Shown: positions 1 to 9,100, counted from the first letter of the stretch. The stretch is 16,416 nucleotides of DNA from Spirochaetales bacterium (GCA_030642995.1 DAOWMR010000020.1:1-16416); one strand, 5' to 3'. Program-made: numbers and translations. The notes: generated from the letters alone by a model not told the origin.

Positions 1-399
1 AACAATGATCGCAGGGACACCCACCTGTCGGGCAAGAAGGATGTGTTCACGGGTCTGCGGCATTACGGAATCAGGAGCCGAGACAACAAGCACAGCCCCG
101 TCCATCTGGGCGGCGCCGGTGATCATGTTCTTGATATAGTCAGCGTGTCCCGGGCAGTCGACATGCGCATAGTGCCGCGCTTCACTCTCGTACTCGACGT
201 GTCGGGTGTTGATTGTGATTCCCCGGGCTTTCTCTTCCGGCGCATTGTCGATCTCTTCGTAGCTCATGACTTTGCCGCCATACTTGGCATTGCTGAGCAT
301 GGTGATCGCAGCAGTCAGCGTCGTCTTACCGTGGTCAACGTGACCAATGGTCCCGACGTTGATATGAGGCTTGGTCCTCTGAAACTTCTCCTTGGCCAT
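1..399 (-). CDS. tuf: Elongation factor Tu, N-terminal part (cut by window edge)
   Basis: GTPase that delivers aminoacyl-tRNA to the ribosomal A site. Only the first 133 codons are in the window; the reading frame runs open to base 1. The translation begins MAKEKFQRTKPHINVGTIG. The P-loop GHVDHGKT is at residues 19-26, the switch I segment KARGITIN at 57-64, and the G3 motif DCPGHADY at 81-88 with catalytic His85. The window ends just before the expected NKxD motif. The ATG at 399 is preceded by AAGGAGGG at 404-411, an excellent ribosome binding site. The gene lies downstream of rpsG in the same direction, but fusA, which usually sits between them in the str operon, is absent. Identity is certain. 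Whether this is the only tuf copy, or is followed by rpsJ as in spirochaetes I recall, cannot be seen. Confidence 0.98.
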   Translation of the reverse strand, partial: MAKEKFQRTKPHINVGTIGHVDHGKTTLTAAITMLSNAKYGGKVMSYEEIDNAPEEKARGITINTRHVEYESEARHYAHVDCPGHADYIKNMITGAAQMDGAVLVVSAPDSVMPQTREHILLARQVGVPAIIV

Positions 400-819
400 T
401 ACGCCCTCCTTGTAAATTCTTACGAACCCAAGGTCCACCCACGGTTCGCAGTCGACCTCAATTTCTGTCGGTAGATGCACTTTCGCAATCTATCCGCAAA
501 TACACTGTGTTTCTGATGTAAAGGTGGGTTGTGCGAGTCTCCTGTCGGAATAGTCCGAAACGAAACGCTCAAAGTGCCCCTCAACGCATTCTGCTCCGAA
601 GAGCACCCCGTGAGGAGCCTGCACGACCACCTTGCCATCTCTTGGCACTAACTCTACCCATGAAGCAAGCATGCGTGCCACACACACTCGCAATCACCAG
701 CAATCTCGCAAAGACAACCGGTTTGGCCTCCCGCTGAAGCAGCGGGACTGTAAAAGAACAATGCCGGACCGTTCCGACTATCGCCGGCCCGACCATCGTC
801 GACCGGGTTCGCCGGCCAT

Positions 820-845
820 GAAGAAATCGCCGCGGCGATTTCTTC
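820..845. repeat. Perfect 26-bp palindrome
   Basis: The left half GAAGAAATCGCCG (820-832) is followed immediately by its exact reverse complement (833-845). As RNA it gives an 11-bp stem with a CGCG loop. It directly adjoins the stem-loop at 847-885. It could be an RNA processing or stability element, or a binding site for a dimeric protein. No T-run follows on the minus strand. Confidence 0.75.
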
Positions 846-846
846 G

Positions 847-885
847 GGACCTGAGATGGCGACCGCAAGTCGCTATCTCAAGTCC
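847..885 (-). repeat. 17-bp stem-loop in the rpsG-tuf spacer
   Basis: Arms 847-863 and 869-885 pair around a 5-base loop (864-868). The core is TGAGAT..GCGAC / GTCGC..ATCTCA, extended by GGAC / GTCC. On either strand one position is a G-T wobble and one is an A-C mismatch. It starts two bases from the preceding hairpin and ends one base from the next. It lacks the T-run of an intrinsic terminator. Confidence 0.7.
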
Positions 886-887
886 AT

Positions 888-946
888 TACCATCTGTAGT
901 GTGGGCGAAGACGCCCACGTCCAGATGGTAGCTACGCTACCATCTG
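888..946 (-). promoter_or_regulatory. Two mutually exclusive hairpins at the rpsG stop codon
   Basis: On the transcript three segments occur in order: CAGATGGTAGC (946-936, the last rpsG codons and the TAG stop), GCTACCATCTG (932-922) and CAGATGGTA (896-888). Segments 1 and 2 pair as a perfect 11-bp stem with a 3-base loop. Segments 2 and 3 pair as a 9-bp stem capped by a second 7-bp stem, GTGGGCG / CGCCCAC (912-918 with 901-907), with a 4-base loop. Both cannot form at once. The 16-base word TACCATCTGTAGTGTG occurs twice on the plus strand, at 888-903 and 938-953. A ribosome stopping at the rpsG TAG would cover segment 1 and favour the second fold. No T-run follows, so this is not a standard intrinsic terminator. 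The pairing is seen directly; the function is inferred. Confidence 0.6.
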
Positions 947-1407
947 TAGTGTGAAAAGGCCTTGTTGGCCTCCGCCATTCGGTGGGTGTCTTCCTTCTTC
1001 TTGAAGGCTGTTCCCGCCTGGTTTGCTGCATCCATCAGTTCGGCGCTGAGCTTCTGACTCATGCTCCGACCGGCGCGACTTCGGGCCGCCTGAATAATCC
1101 ATCGCATGGCAAGCGCATCGCGTCTGCTGTCCCGGACCTCGACAGGAACCTGGTAGGTGGATCCGCCAACACGGCGAGATTTCACCTCTACCACAGGTTT
1201 CACGTTCTCGATTGCTTTGAGGAAAACCTCCAGAGGGAGCTTCTCACCCTTCTTCTCAATCGCATCCATGGCACCGTAGAATACACTCTGGGCAATGGAC
1301 TTCTTTCCGTCCAGCATCATTCGAACAACGAACTTGGCAACCACAGTGTTGCCGTATCGCGGATCGGGAATTGTCGGCTTCCTCGGAACTACACGTCGTC
1401 TTGGCAT
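937..1407 (-). CDS. rpsG: 30S ribosomal protein S7 (uS7)
   Basis: Primary 16S rRNA binding protein that nucleates the 30S head and lines the E site and mRNA exit path. It has 156 residues, the usual bacterial length, starting MPRRRVVPRKPTIPDPRYGN and ending in KAFSHYRW. The basic N-terminus and the RRVGGSTYQVPVEVR segment (about 79-93) are typical. It lies 9 bases after rpsL, and the purine-rich GGGGGA before its ATG overlaps the rpsL stop, so the two genes are probably translationally coupled. The last codons and the TAG stop form one arm of a hairpin that competes with a second hairpin downstream. In E. coli, S7 represses its own operon at the rpsL-rpsG junction; the 9-base junction here leaves no room for that structure. 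Confidence 0.98.
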   Translation of the reverse strand: MPRRRVVPRKPTIPDPRYGNTVVAKFVVRMMLDGKKSIAQSVFYGAMDAIEKKGEKLPLEVFLKAIENVKPVVEVKSRRVGGSTYQVPVEVRDSRRDALAMRWIIQAARSRAGRSMSQKLSAELMDAANQAGTAFKKKEDTHRMAEANKAFSHYRW

Positions 1408-1416
1408 TGATTCCCC

Positions 1417-1791
1417 CTACGCCTTCGGTCGCTTAGTTCCGTACTTGGAACGTGCCTTGCGCCGGTCCTCAACACCAAGGGTGTCCTTGGCTCCACGAAC
1501 GATGTGATACCGCACACCTGCGAGGTCCTTGACCCGACCGCCACGAAGAAGCACAACGCTGTGCTCCTGCAGGTTGTGCCCAATTCCAGGAATATAGGCT
1601 GTCACCTCATACCCGTTCACAAGGCGTACACGGGCAACCTTGCGAAGAGCCGAGTTTGGCTTCCTCGGCGTAATGGTCATAACTCTGGTGCATACGCCTC
1701 TCTTCTGCGGGCATGACTGCAACGCAGGAGCCTTCGTATTCTTCTTTGTCTTCTTCCGACCCTTACGGACCAACTGGTTTATGGTTGGCAT
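1417..1791 (-). CDS. rpsL: 30S ribosomal protein S12 (uS12)
   Basis: Decoding-centre protein that controls translational accuracy and is the classic streptomycin target region. From the ATG at 1791 it has 124 residues starting MPTINQLVRKGRKK; an upstream in-frame extension would add 16 atypical residues and was not used. Conserved landmarks are CPQKRGVCTRV (27-37), GHNLQEHSVVLLRGGRVKDL (71-90) and the C-terminal RSKYGTKRPKA. Two positions differ from the common sequence: residue 43 is Arg in TPRKPNSALRK (usually Lys) and residue 91 is Ala in KDLAGVRY (usually Pro). Asp89, the site that RimO methylthiolates in E. coli, is kept. A strong promoter lies just upstream. The ribosome binding site is weak (GGAG about 13 bases before the ATG). 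Confidence 0.98.
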   Translation of the reverse strand: MPTINQLVRKGRKKTKKNTKAPALQSCPQKRGVCTRVMTITPRKPNSALRKVARVRLVNGYEVTAYIPGIGHNLQEHSVVLLRGGRVKDLAGVRYHIVRGAKDTLGVEDRRKARSKYGTKRPKA

Positions 1792-1829
1792 ACTTGTCTC
1801 GTTACTCCCTTGGTCAAACGTGAGCCATG

Positions 1830-1859
1830 AATGTACCAATAGCCCAATACGGATGTCAA
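1830..1859 (-). promoter_or_regulatory. Strong sigma70-type promoter for rpsL-rpsG
   Basis: On the minus strand a consensus -35 TTGACA (1854-1859) is followed 18 bases later by TACATT (1830-1835), which matches TATAAT at 4 of 6 positions and carries an extended -10 TGG just before it. Transcription would start near 1823, about 30 bases before the rpsL ATG. It lies in the 122-base gap between rpoC and rpsL. This makes the str genes at least partly independent of the rpoBC transcript. Confidence 0.7.
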
Positions 1860-1913
1860 TAACGTGGCGTACCCATTTGTACCCAAATCGCCGCGGGACT
1901 CTCCTGCGGGGCC

Positions 1914-4900
1914 CTATTTGGACGAATGTTCCGGCAGCTCCGCAGTTTCCCGGTCCTCCTGCTCAGCCAACTCACGTTCCCGGGCTCGTTGCTCAATGAT
2001 TTGCTGCATGTGAGCATCCAGGTCATCGCGGTGATCATCAAACAAGCGGATATGCTTGTAGTCCTTGATGCCGGTTCCAGCCGGGATCAAGTGCCCAATG
2101 ATGACGTTCTCCTTCAGACCTCGCAGCAGATCGGTGGAGCCGGCGATTGCGGCATTCGTCAGGACCCGGGTTGTCTCCTGGAAACTGGCTGCAGATATGA
2201 AGCTGTCAATGTTGAGACTTGCCCGGGTGATGCCGAGGAGCAAAGGCTTGGCCACTGCCGGCTGGCCTCCTTCGCGCATCACCTTTCGGTTCTCTTCATG
2301 GAATCGATACTTATCAATCTGCTGCGCGAATATGAAGTTGGTGTCACCCACTTGCACAATCTCGACCTTGCGCATCATCTGGCGAATGATCACACCGATG
2401 TGCTTGTCATTTATGTTCACGCCCTGAAGCCGATAGACTTCCTGAACTTCATTCACCAGGAAGGTTTGCAGTGCATTCTCGCCGAGTATCTGAAGAACAT
2501 CGTGAGGATCAGTTGCGCCGTCACAGAGCATCTCGCCCGCTTCAACGTGGTCGCCTTCGCGTACCAGAAGATGCTTCCCCATTGGCACGAGGTGTTTGAG
2601 CTCTCGCTCGTACTCATCCTCCACCATGATGACTCGCTTGCCTTTGACGATAGGCCGAAATCGAATTATTCCGCTCACCTGGGAGAGCACTGCAGCGGTC
2701 TTCGGCCGACGAGCCTCAAAAAGCTCACCGACGCGCGGCAGACCACCGGTGATATCACGAGTCTTCACGCTTTCCTTGAGGAGCTTCGCCAGGGTTCTCC
2801 CCGCGTTCACCTCCTCACCGTCCGCAACATTGAGATACGCAGATCCGGGCAGATAGTAGGTGCCGAGTTCCTGGCCGTCCTTGTCCACGACGACAATACG
2901 TGGCTGAAGGCTCTCAAGCGTGAACTCGGTGATTTTCTTCTCTACGTTTCCGGTATCTTCGTTAATCTCTTCTTTCAGAGTGGTTCCCTGCACAATATCC
3001 TTGAACTCAACCGTTCCATCGTACTCGCAGATGATCGGTTCGCTGAACGGATCGAACAGCGCGATTGATTCCTCTGCCGGGACGATGTCGTCGGCACGGA
3101 CAACCACTTCCGCCCCATTCCGAATGTCAACGTTTTGATCCTGGGCGATCAGAAGAATCACGCCATCCTTCTTTCTGACCACGATATACGCGTTTTCCTC
3201 GACCTCAATGGTCTCCCCCGTACGTTTCAGAACCACCTGGCCCTTGGCTACCTTCTCTCCGTCTTCCACCTGGATTCGATCTCGCTTCTGGATCTCAACA
3301 GTCTGCAGGACGCGAGCGACCGTTGCCGTTCCCTTTCTGGTCAGCAAACGCACACCACTGGCGAGTTCAACGACGTTACCCTTAATCTCTTTGACGAGAA
3401 CCGGGTACCGAAGATAAGTCCGGTTCTCTTCACTGGACTTCATCGCGGCGCCTCCAATATGGAAGGTCCTCATGGTCAGCTGGGTGCCCGGCTGGCCGAT
3501 GCTCTGGGCTGCGATGATCCCGACGGCCTCTCCGATATTCACCTGCTGATTGTTCGCGAGGTTCCGACCGTAGCACTTGCGACACACACCGTGGCGCGCT
3601 TCGCAGGTGAGTACCGTCCGGATTCGGACCTCTTCAATGCCCGTGTTCTCGATCACATCCGCCTTCTCGTCGGTAATTTCTTCATTCACATCAACGATGA
3701 GATCACCGGTAATCGGATGCTTGACGCGTTCCAATGTGAATCGACCGGCAATACGGTCGGCAAGACTCTCAACGATTTCTTCCCCATCCTTCAGAGCAGT
3801 CATTTCAATTCCGTTGATCGTTCCGCAGTCGTCTTCGGTGATCACCACGTCCTGCGCGATGTCAACCAGTCGACGTGTCAGATAACCGGCGTCTGCGGTC
3901 TTCAGAGCCGTGTCGGCAAGACCTTTCCGGGCGCCATTGGTCGAAATGAAGAATTCAATGACCGAGAGCCCCTCTTTGAAGTTGCTCCGGATGGGTAATT
4001 CAATGATGTCACCGGAAGGCTTGGCCATGAGGCCACGCATGCCCGCGAGCTGGCGGATCTGGCTGCGACTACCTCTTGCACCGGAATTGGCCATCATGTA
4101 GACGGGGTTGAATCCGACTTTGTCCGCCTTCAGATTGGTCATCATAACATTGGTGAGGTCCTCATTGGTCTTACTCCACACCTCAACGACTCTGTTGTAC
4201 CGCTCCTCGTTGGTGATGTGACCCTGTAGATACTGTTTCTGTATGGCGCCGACCTCGTCGTTGGCGGCGCTGATCATCTCTTCCTTCTCTGCCGGCACCA
4301 GAATATCGTCCATGCCGATGGTCGCACCAAAAACAGTCGCGTACCGGAACCCCAGGTTCTTGATCGCATCCAACATTCGCACGGTGACGTGAGGACCCTT
4401 CTCCGCGTAAACGGTCGCGATCAGGCTTCGAAGCTCCTTGTCACCCATCGCCTCGTTCACGTACTCGATCTCGTCGGGCAGCTCCAGATTGAGGATGAGC
4501 CTGCCCGGGGTCGTTTCCAGCCTTTCTCCGTTGTACGGCACCTTGATCAGGGCCGCATAATCAACTGCCCGGACTTCCAGCGCGAGAAGAACCTCATCGG
4601 GGCTCGAGTAGTGCCGCCCCTCTCCTTTCGCCCCCGATCGATGACGAGTCAGGTAGTTGATCCCAAGCACCATGTCCTGACTCGGAAACACGATCGGCTT
4701 GCCGTTTGCCGGATTCAAGAGATTCCGCGAACTGAGCATGAGCGACCAGCATTCAATCTGGGCCGCCTGCGTAAGAGGAACGTGCACCGCCATCTGGTCA
4801 CCATCGAAGTCCGCATTGAACGCATGGCAGACCAGCGGATGCAGACGGATGGCCTTTCCACCGACAAGCACCGGTTCAAAGGCCTGGATACCGAGTCTGT

Positions 4901-6155
4901 GCAGGGTCGGCGCTCGATTCAGAAGCACCGGATGCTCCTTCACGACCTCATCAAGCACCGCCCATACTTCCGGTGTCTCCTGCTCAACCAGGGTCTTTGC
5001 CTTCTTGATGTTGTAGACCACGTCCTTCTCGACGAGCTTTTTCATAATGAACGGCTTGAACAGTTCCAATGCCATTTTGGTCGGAAGACCACACTGGTGG
5101 AGCTGCAACTCCGGACCGACGACAATGACCGAACGGCCCGAATAATCAACCCGCTTACCGAGCAGATTCTGCCGGAATCGCCCCTGCTTGCCTTTGAGCA
5201 TGTCGGAGAGACTCTTCAGCGGACGGTTGCTCGCGCCTTTCACGACCCGTTTCTTCTTGGAGTTGTCAAAGAGTGCGTCTACCGCTTCCTGAAGCATGCG
5301 CTTTTCATTGCGGATGATGATATCCGGAGCGTTGAGCGCCATCAGGCGCTTGAGTCGATTGTTCCGATTGATCACTCGCCGATAGAGATCGTTCAGGTCA
5401 CTCGTAGCGAATCGGCCCCCATCAAGCTGAACCATAGGTCGGAGCTCGGGTGGAATCACCGGGATTACGTCAAGGATCATCCAATCAGCTTTGTTCCCGG
5501 AGTCGCGGAAGTTTTCGACGATCTCTATTCGCTTGAGGAGACGCTTGTCAGCCTTAGCGCCCTTCTCCATCATCTTTTCTCTCAACGTCGTGCTGAGCTC
5601 GTCCAGGTTGAGATTCTCGAGTAACGTACGGATTGCTTCGGCACCGATTCCAGCGGAGAAACTCAATCCGTAGCGTTCCTTGGCCTCGGCGTAGTCTTCT
5701 TCAGAAAGGAGGTCCATGGGCTTGAGATCGGTGTCACCCGGATCAATGACGATGTACTTCTCGTAGTACAGAATGGATCTGAGAGCAGCGATCGTCAAAT
5801 CCAGGAGCAGCCCCATCCGACTGGGAACCGATCGATAGTACCAGATGTGCGACACGGAACTGGCAAGCTCAATGTGCCCCATTCGCTCGCGCCGAACCTT
5901 GAAGTGAGTCACTTCAACACCGCAGCGGTCGCAGATGACGCCCTTGTAGCGAATGCTCTTGAACTTCCCGCAGTAGCATTCCCATTCCTTGGTCGTGCCG
6001 AAAATACGCTCGCAGAACAGTCCGTCCTTTTCAGGTCGCAGTGTCCGGTAGTTTATGGTCTCAGGCTTCTTGACCTCGCCATAGCTCCACGCGCGAATCT
6101 GATCGGGCGAAGCCAGCTTGATCATGATACTGTCGAAGTCCTGAATATCTCTCAT
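1914..6155 (-). CDS. rpoC: DNA-directed RNA polymerase beta' subunit
   Basis: Catalytic beta' subunit of core RNA polymerase, 1413 residues. The N-terminal zinc site has Cys60, 62, 75 and 78 (CYCG..ICDRCG). The Mg2+-binding motif NADFDGDQ is at 447-454 with Asp449, 451 and 453. The second zinc site uses Cys777, 851, 858 and 861. The bridge-helix/trigger-loop region has GIIAAQSIGQPGTQLTMRTF (879-898) and His899. Between IGG (900-902) and GGLPRVGELFEARRP (from 1137) lie about 230 residues, a trigger-loop insertion like SI3 of Gram-negative enzymes. The C-terminus is acidic, rich in Glu and Arg. The ATG has AGGAGG 5 bases upstream (6161-6166). The gene starts 40 bases after rpoB, so they form one transcript. 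No convincing terminator follows the stop. Confidence 0.99.
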   Translation of the reverse strand: MRDIQDFDSIMIKLASPDQIRAWSYGEVKKPETINYRTLRPEKDGLFCERIFGTTKEWECYCGKFKSIRYKGVICDRCGVEVTHFKVRRERMGHIELASSVSHIWYYRSVPSRMGLLLDLTIAALRSILYYEKYIVIDPGDTDLKPMDLLSEEDYAEAKERYGLSFSAGIGAEAIRTLLENLNLDELSTTLREKMMEKGAKADKRLLKRIEIVENFRDSGNKADWMILDVIPVIPPELRPMVQLDGGRFATSDLNDLYRRVINRNNRLKRLMALNAPDIIIRNEKRMLQEAVDALFDNSKKKRVVKGASNRPLKSLSDMLKGKQGRFRQNLLGKRVDYSGRSVIVVGPELQLHQCGLPTKMALELFKPFIMKKLVEKDVVYNIKKAKTLVEQETPEVWAVLDEVVKEHPVLLNRAPTLHRLGIQAFEPVLVGGKAIRLHPLVCHAFNADFDGDQMAVHVPLTQAAQIECWSLMLSSRNLLNPANGKPIVFPSQDMVLGINYLTRHRSGAKGEGRHYSSPDEVLLALEVRAVDYAALIKVPYNGERLETTPGRLILNLELPDEIEYVNEAMGDKELRSLIATVYAEKGPHVTVRMLDAIKNLGFRYATVFGATIGMDDILVPAEKEEMISAANDEVGAIQKQYLQGHITNEERYNRVVEVWSKTNEDLTNVMMTNLKADKVGFNPVYMMANSGARGSRSQIRQLAGMRGLMAKPSGDIIELPIRSNFKEGLSVIEFFISTNGARKGLADTALKTADAGYLTRRLVDIAQDVVITEDDCGTINGIEMTALKDGEEIVESLADRIAGRFTLERVKHPITGDLIVDVNEEITDEKADVIENTGIEEVRIRTVLTCEARHGVCRKCYGRNLANNQQVNIGEAVGIIAAQSIGQPGTQLTMRTFHIGGAAMKSSEENRTYLRYPVLVKEIKGNVVELASGVRLLTRKGTATVARVLQTVEIQKRDRIQVEDGEKVAKGQVVLKRTGETIEVEENAYIVVRKKDGVILLIAQDQNVDIRNGAEVVVRADDIVPAEESIALFDPFSEPIICEYDGTVEFKDIVQGTTLKEEINEDTGNVEKKITEFTLESLQPRIVVVDKDGQELGTYYLPGSAYLNVADGEEVNAGRTLAKLLKESVKTRDITGGLPRVGELFEARRPKTAAVLSQVSGIIRFRPIVKGKRVIMVEDEYERELKHLVPMGKHLLVREGDHVEAGEMLCDGATDPHDVLQILGENALQTFLVNEVQEVYRLQGVNINDKHIGVIIRQMMRKVEIVQVGDTNFIFAQQIDKYRFHEENRKVMREGGQPAVAKPLLLGITRASLNIDSFISAASFQETTRVLTNAAIAGSTDLLRGLKENVIIGHLIPAGTGIKDYKHIRLFDDHRDDLDAHMQQIIEQRARERELAEQEDRETAELPEHSSK

Positions 6156-6195
6156 GCGATCCTCCTGACGGACATTCCATGTCCAGGCACGCCTT

Positions 6196-9100
6196 CTAGA
6201 AATTGCTCCCCTGCCGATTGATCAATTCCTCATCTCGCTCGGTCAGCGGTATCTGCTTGCCCTTCCCGTCCCAAATTGAGATATCCAGTGCCAGTCCGCG
6301 GAGTTCCTGTACGAGAACGTTGAAGCTCTCCGGTACTCCGGCACTCGTGGAAGGTTCTCCCTTTACGATGCTCTCATATATCTTGGCCCGACCGTTCATG
6401 TCGTCACTCTTAATGGTCAGGAGTTCCTGGAGTGTATTGGCCGCGCCGTATGCCTCGAGCGCCCACACTTCCATCTCACCGAGTCGCTGACCACCAAACT
6501 GCGCTTTACCGCCGAGCGGCTGTTGGGTGACGAGAGAATAGGGGCCGGTCGAACGGGCGTGCATCTTGTCATCAACAAGATGGTGCAGCTTCAACATGTA
6601 CACGTAGCCGACCATTACGTCATTCTCGAACGGTTCGCCGGTCTGACCATCACACAAACAGATCTTGGATCCGGCGGGCAGACCCGCTGCCTCCATCTTG
6701 CCGGCAATCTGTTCGTTCGTCGCGGATTCGAATACCGGCGTCGCGTACCACTCGTCAAGAACGGCGGCGGCCCAGCCAAGCTCGGCCTCGAGGATTTGCC
6801 CGAGGTTCATTCGGCTGGGAACGCCAAGCGGGTTCAAACAGATATCCAACGGCGTGCCGTCGGCCATATACGGCATGTCTTCTTCAGCCAGCACGCGCGC
6901 GATAACACCTTTGTTGCCGTGACGCCCGGCCATCTTATCGCCCTCCTGCAGCTTGCGCTTGGTGGCGATCAGTACCTTCACGACCTCATCTACGCCGGGC
7001 GATAGATCGTCACCCTCGCTACGCTTCAGTCGCTGGACGTCGATGACCGTACCCTCTACCCCGTGTGCCACGCGAAGGGAAGTGTCCCGGACTTCTTTTG
7101 CCTTCTCACCGAAGATGGAATTGAGAAGCTTGAACTCCGGAGTTGTCTCAGTCTCACTCTTTGGCGTGACCTTTCCGACGAGAATGAAACCGCTACCGAC
7201 CTTTGCCCCGACTTGAACGATGCCTTCCTCATCAAGCTGGTCAAGAGTCCTTTCGCTGGTGTTCGGAATATCGCGAGTGATTTTTTCCGGTCCGAGCTTG
7301 GTCTCCCGAACGTCAATGGTGAACTCCTTGAGGTGAATACTGGTGAAGATGTCCTCTTTCACCACCTTCTCAGAAATCAGGATGGCGTCCTCGTAGTTGT
7401 ACCCGTTCCACGGCACGAATCCGACCAGAACGTTGCGGCCAAGCGCAAGTTCGCCGTTATGAGTTGCCGGGCCGTCGGCGATCACCTCATTAACTGCAAT
7501 GTGCTGACCAAGCCGGACAATTGGCTTCTGAATGAAACAGGTGTCCTGATTGGTCCGCTGATACTTGATGAGGTAGTAGGTATCAATGTCCTTTGCGTTC
7601 TTCGCGTCATCCGGTTTGATCTGAACTGCACGAGAGGTCACGTGTACAACGTCGCCGGCCCTACGGGCCTTCACCAGCACACCGGAGTCGTACGCGCACT
7701 TTTCTTCCATACCGGTGCCGACCCGAGGAGGTTCGGGGAATACCAGCGGCACCGCCTGACGTTGCATGTTGCTGCCCATGAGTGCCCGGTTCGCGTCGTC
7801 ATGCTCCAGGAACGGAATGAGCGAGGCCGAAACAGAGATGGTCTGCTTCGGCGATACGTCCATGTATTGGATTTGATCCGGAGCCCTGGCTGTGTAATCT
7901 CCACTCTTGCGGACGGAGACGAGCGGAGTCAGGAACTTGCCGGTTTTGTCGATTTTTGCATTGGCCTGGGCGATGAAGTACTTCTCCTCGTCCATGGCCG
8001 ACAGATACTCGATCTGCGTCGTGGCCTTGCCTTTCGCAACTTTCCGATACGGCGTCTCGAGGAACCCGTAATCATTGACGCGCGTATAGTTGGCCAGACT
8101 CACAATCAACCCGATGTTTGGACCTTCAGGCGTCTCAATGGGACACATTCGGCCATAGTGCGTGTAGTGAACGTCCCGCACCTCAAATCCTGCGCGGTCG
8201 CGTGACAGACCGCCTGGGCCAAGAGCGTTCAAGCGCCGCTTGTGGGTCAACTCGGAGAGCGGATTGACCTGATCCATGAACTGGGAAAGCTGGGACGAAC
8301 CAAAGAATTCCTTGATAGCGGCCACCACCGGCTTGATTGAAATCAGATCCTGAGGCTTGATCGTGTCGGTCTCTTTGAGACTCATGCGCTCCTTGGCAAT
8401 TCGTTCCATTCTGCTGAACGCAGTCTTGAGCGAATTAGCCAATAGCTCGCCAACGCTTCTGATTCTCCGGTTTCCCAAGTGATCTATGTCATCAACGTTG
8501 GATTCGCCGATGTAGACCCGGATCAGAAAACCCATGGTATTGACAATGTCATCCTTGGTGAGCAAGTGACTGTCTGTGGGCTCCGCATAGTCGAACTTCT
8601 TATTCAACTTGTAGCGCCCGACGCGACCGAGGTCATATCGGCGAGAGGTGAAGAACATGCTATTGAAATCCTTCTCCGCACTCTCAACCGTGATCGGTTC
8701 GCCGGGGAGGAGGACCGCATACACAGCTGCGAGAGCGTCCTCCCGATTAGGTTCATCAACCTCCGCATCATCACGGGTGAACTTGCTTTCCTCGCGTTCG
8801 AAGCAGTTCAAAATGATCTCGGAGTGGAGGCTCTCGTCGTTCGACATGTCGATGACTTCGACTTCCTTCACTTCAGAGTGCACGAGCTCGTCAATGTCGT
8901 GCGGATGGATCTTCTCGCCGGCCTTGTAGAGCTTGCGCGTGGTCTGATTCCCATCTGCGCCTTTCTCACTAATATGGACCGCACGGGCGAGCACCTGACC
9001 GTTCAACTTCTCCATCTCCTCACGCTTGTCACTGACGGTCATGGAGGTTGTGCGATAGAAGAGATCAATGATCTTTTCTCGAGTATCAAATCCAAGCGCC

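Larger units (their letters stand above)
400..936 (-). other. Non-coding spacer between rpsG and tuf, rich in hairpins
   Basis: This is the only gene-free stretch over 300 bases. The rpsG-proximal part (820-946) is packed with adjoining stem-loops, described separately. A smaller 8-bp stem with a 3-base loop lies at 729-747 (CCCGCTG / CAGCGGG). The 400-720 part shows no clear coding signal: the one open frame (minus strand, about 490-672/693) lacks a ribosome binding site and resembles no family I know. I did not find a convincing -35/-10 pair for tuf; TAGATT near 491-496 lacks a -35 partner. The spacer may be a long tuf leader or processing region. Confidence 0.7.

Noticed and set aside
420..465. 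T-arm-like GGGTTCG near tuf, considered as a tRNA
   Set aside because: No acceptor, D or anticodon arms can be drawn around it.
490..693. Small minus-strand open frame in the rpsG-tuf spacer
   Set aside because: TTG or late ATG start without a ribosome binding site and no family resemblance; checked as a possible fusA remnant and no EF-G motif was seen.
729..747. 8-bp hairpin that could be an IS200/IS605-type end
   Set aside because: No transposase gene and no second end nearby; a single hairpin is not enough.
888..953. 16-base direct repeat considered as CRISPR or as a target-site duplication
   Set aside because: Only two copies 50 bases apart, one inside rpsG, and the material between is a hairpin with an inverted copy rather than a spacer or a mobile element.
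1891..1909. Possible terminator after rpoC
   Set aside because: Stem CCGC-GGA / TCC-GCGG has an A-C mismatch on the transcribed strand and only a short T stretch after it; too weak to call.
4389..5624. 411-codon open frame on the plus strand inside rpoC
   Set aside because: It is antisense to the highly conserved rpoC clamp and active-site region and resembles no family; it follows from the codon bias of rpoC.
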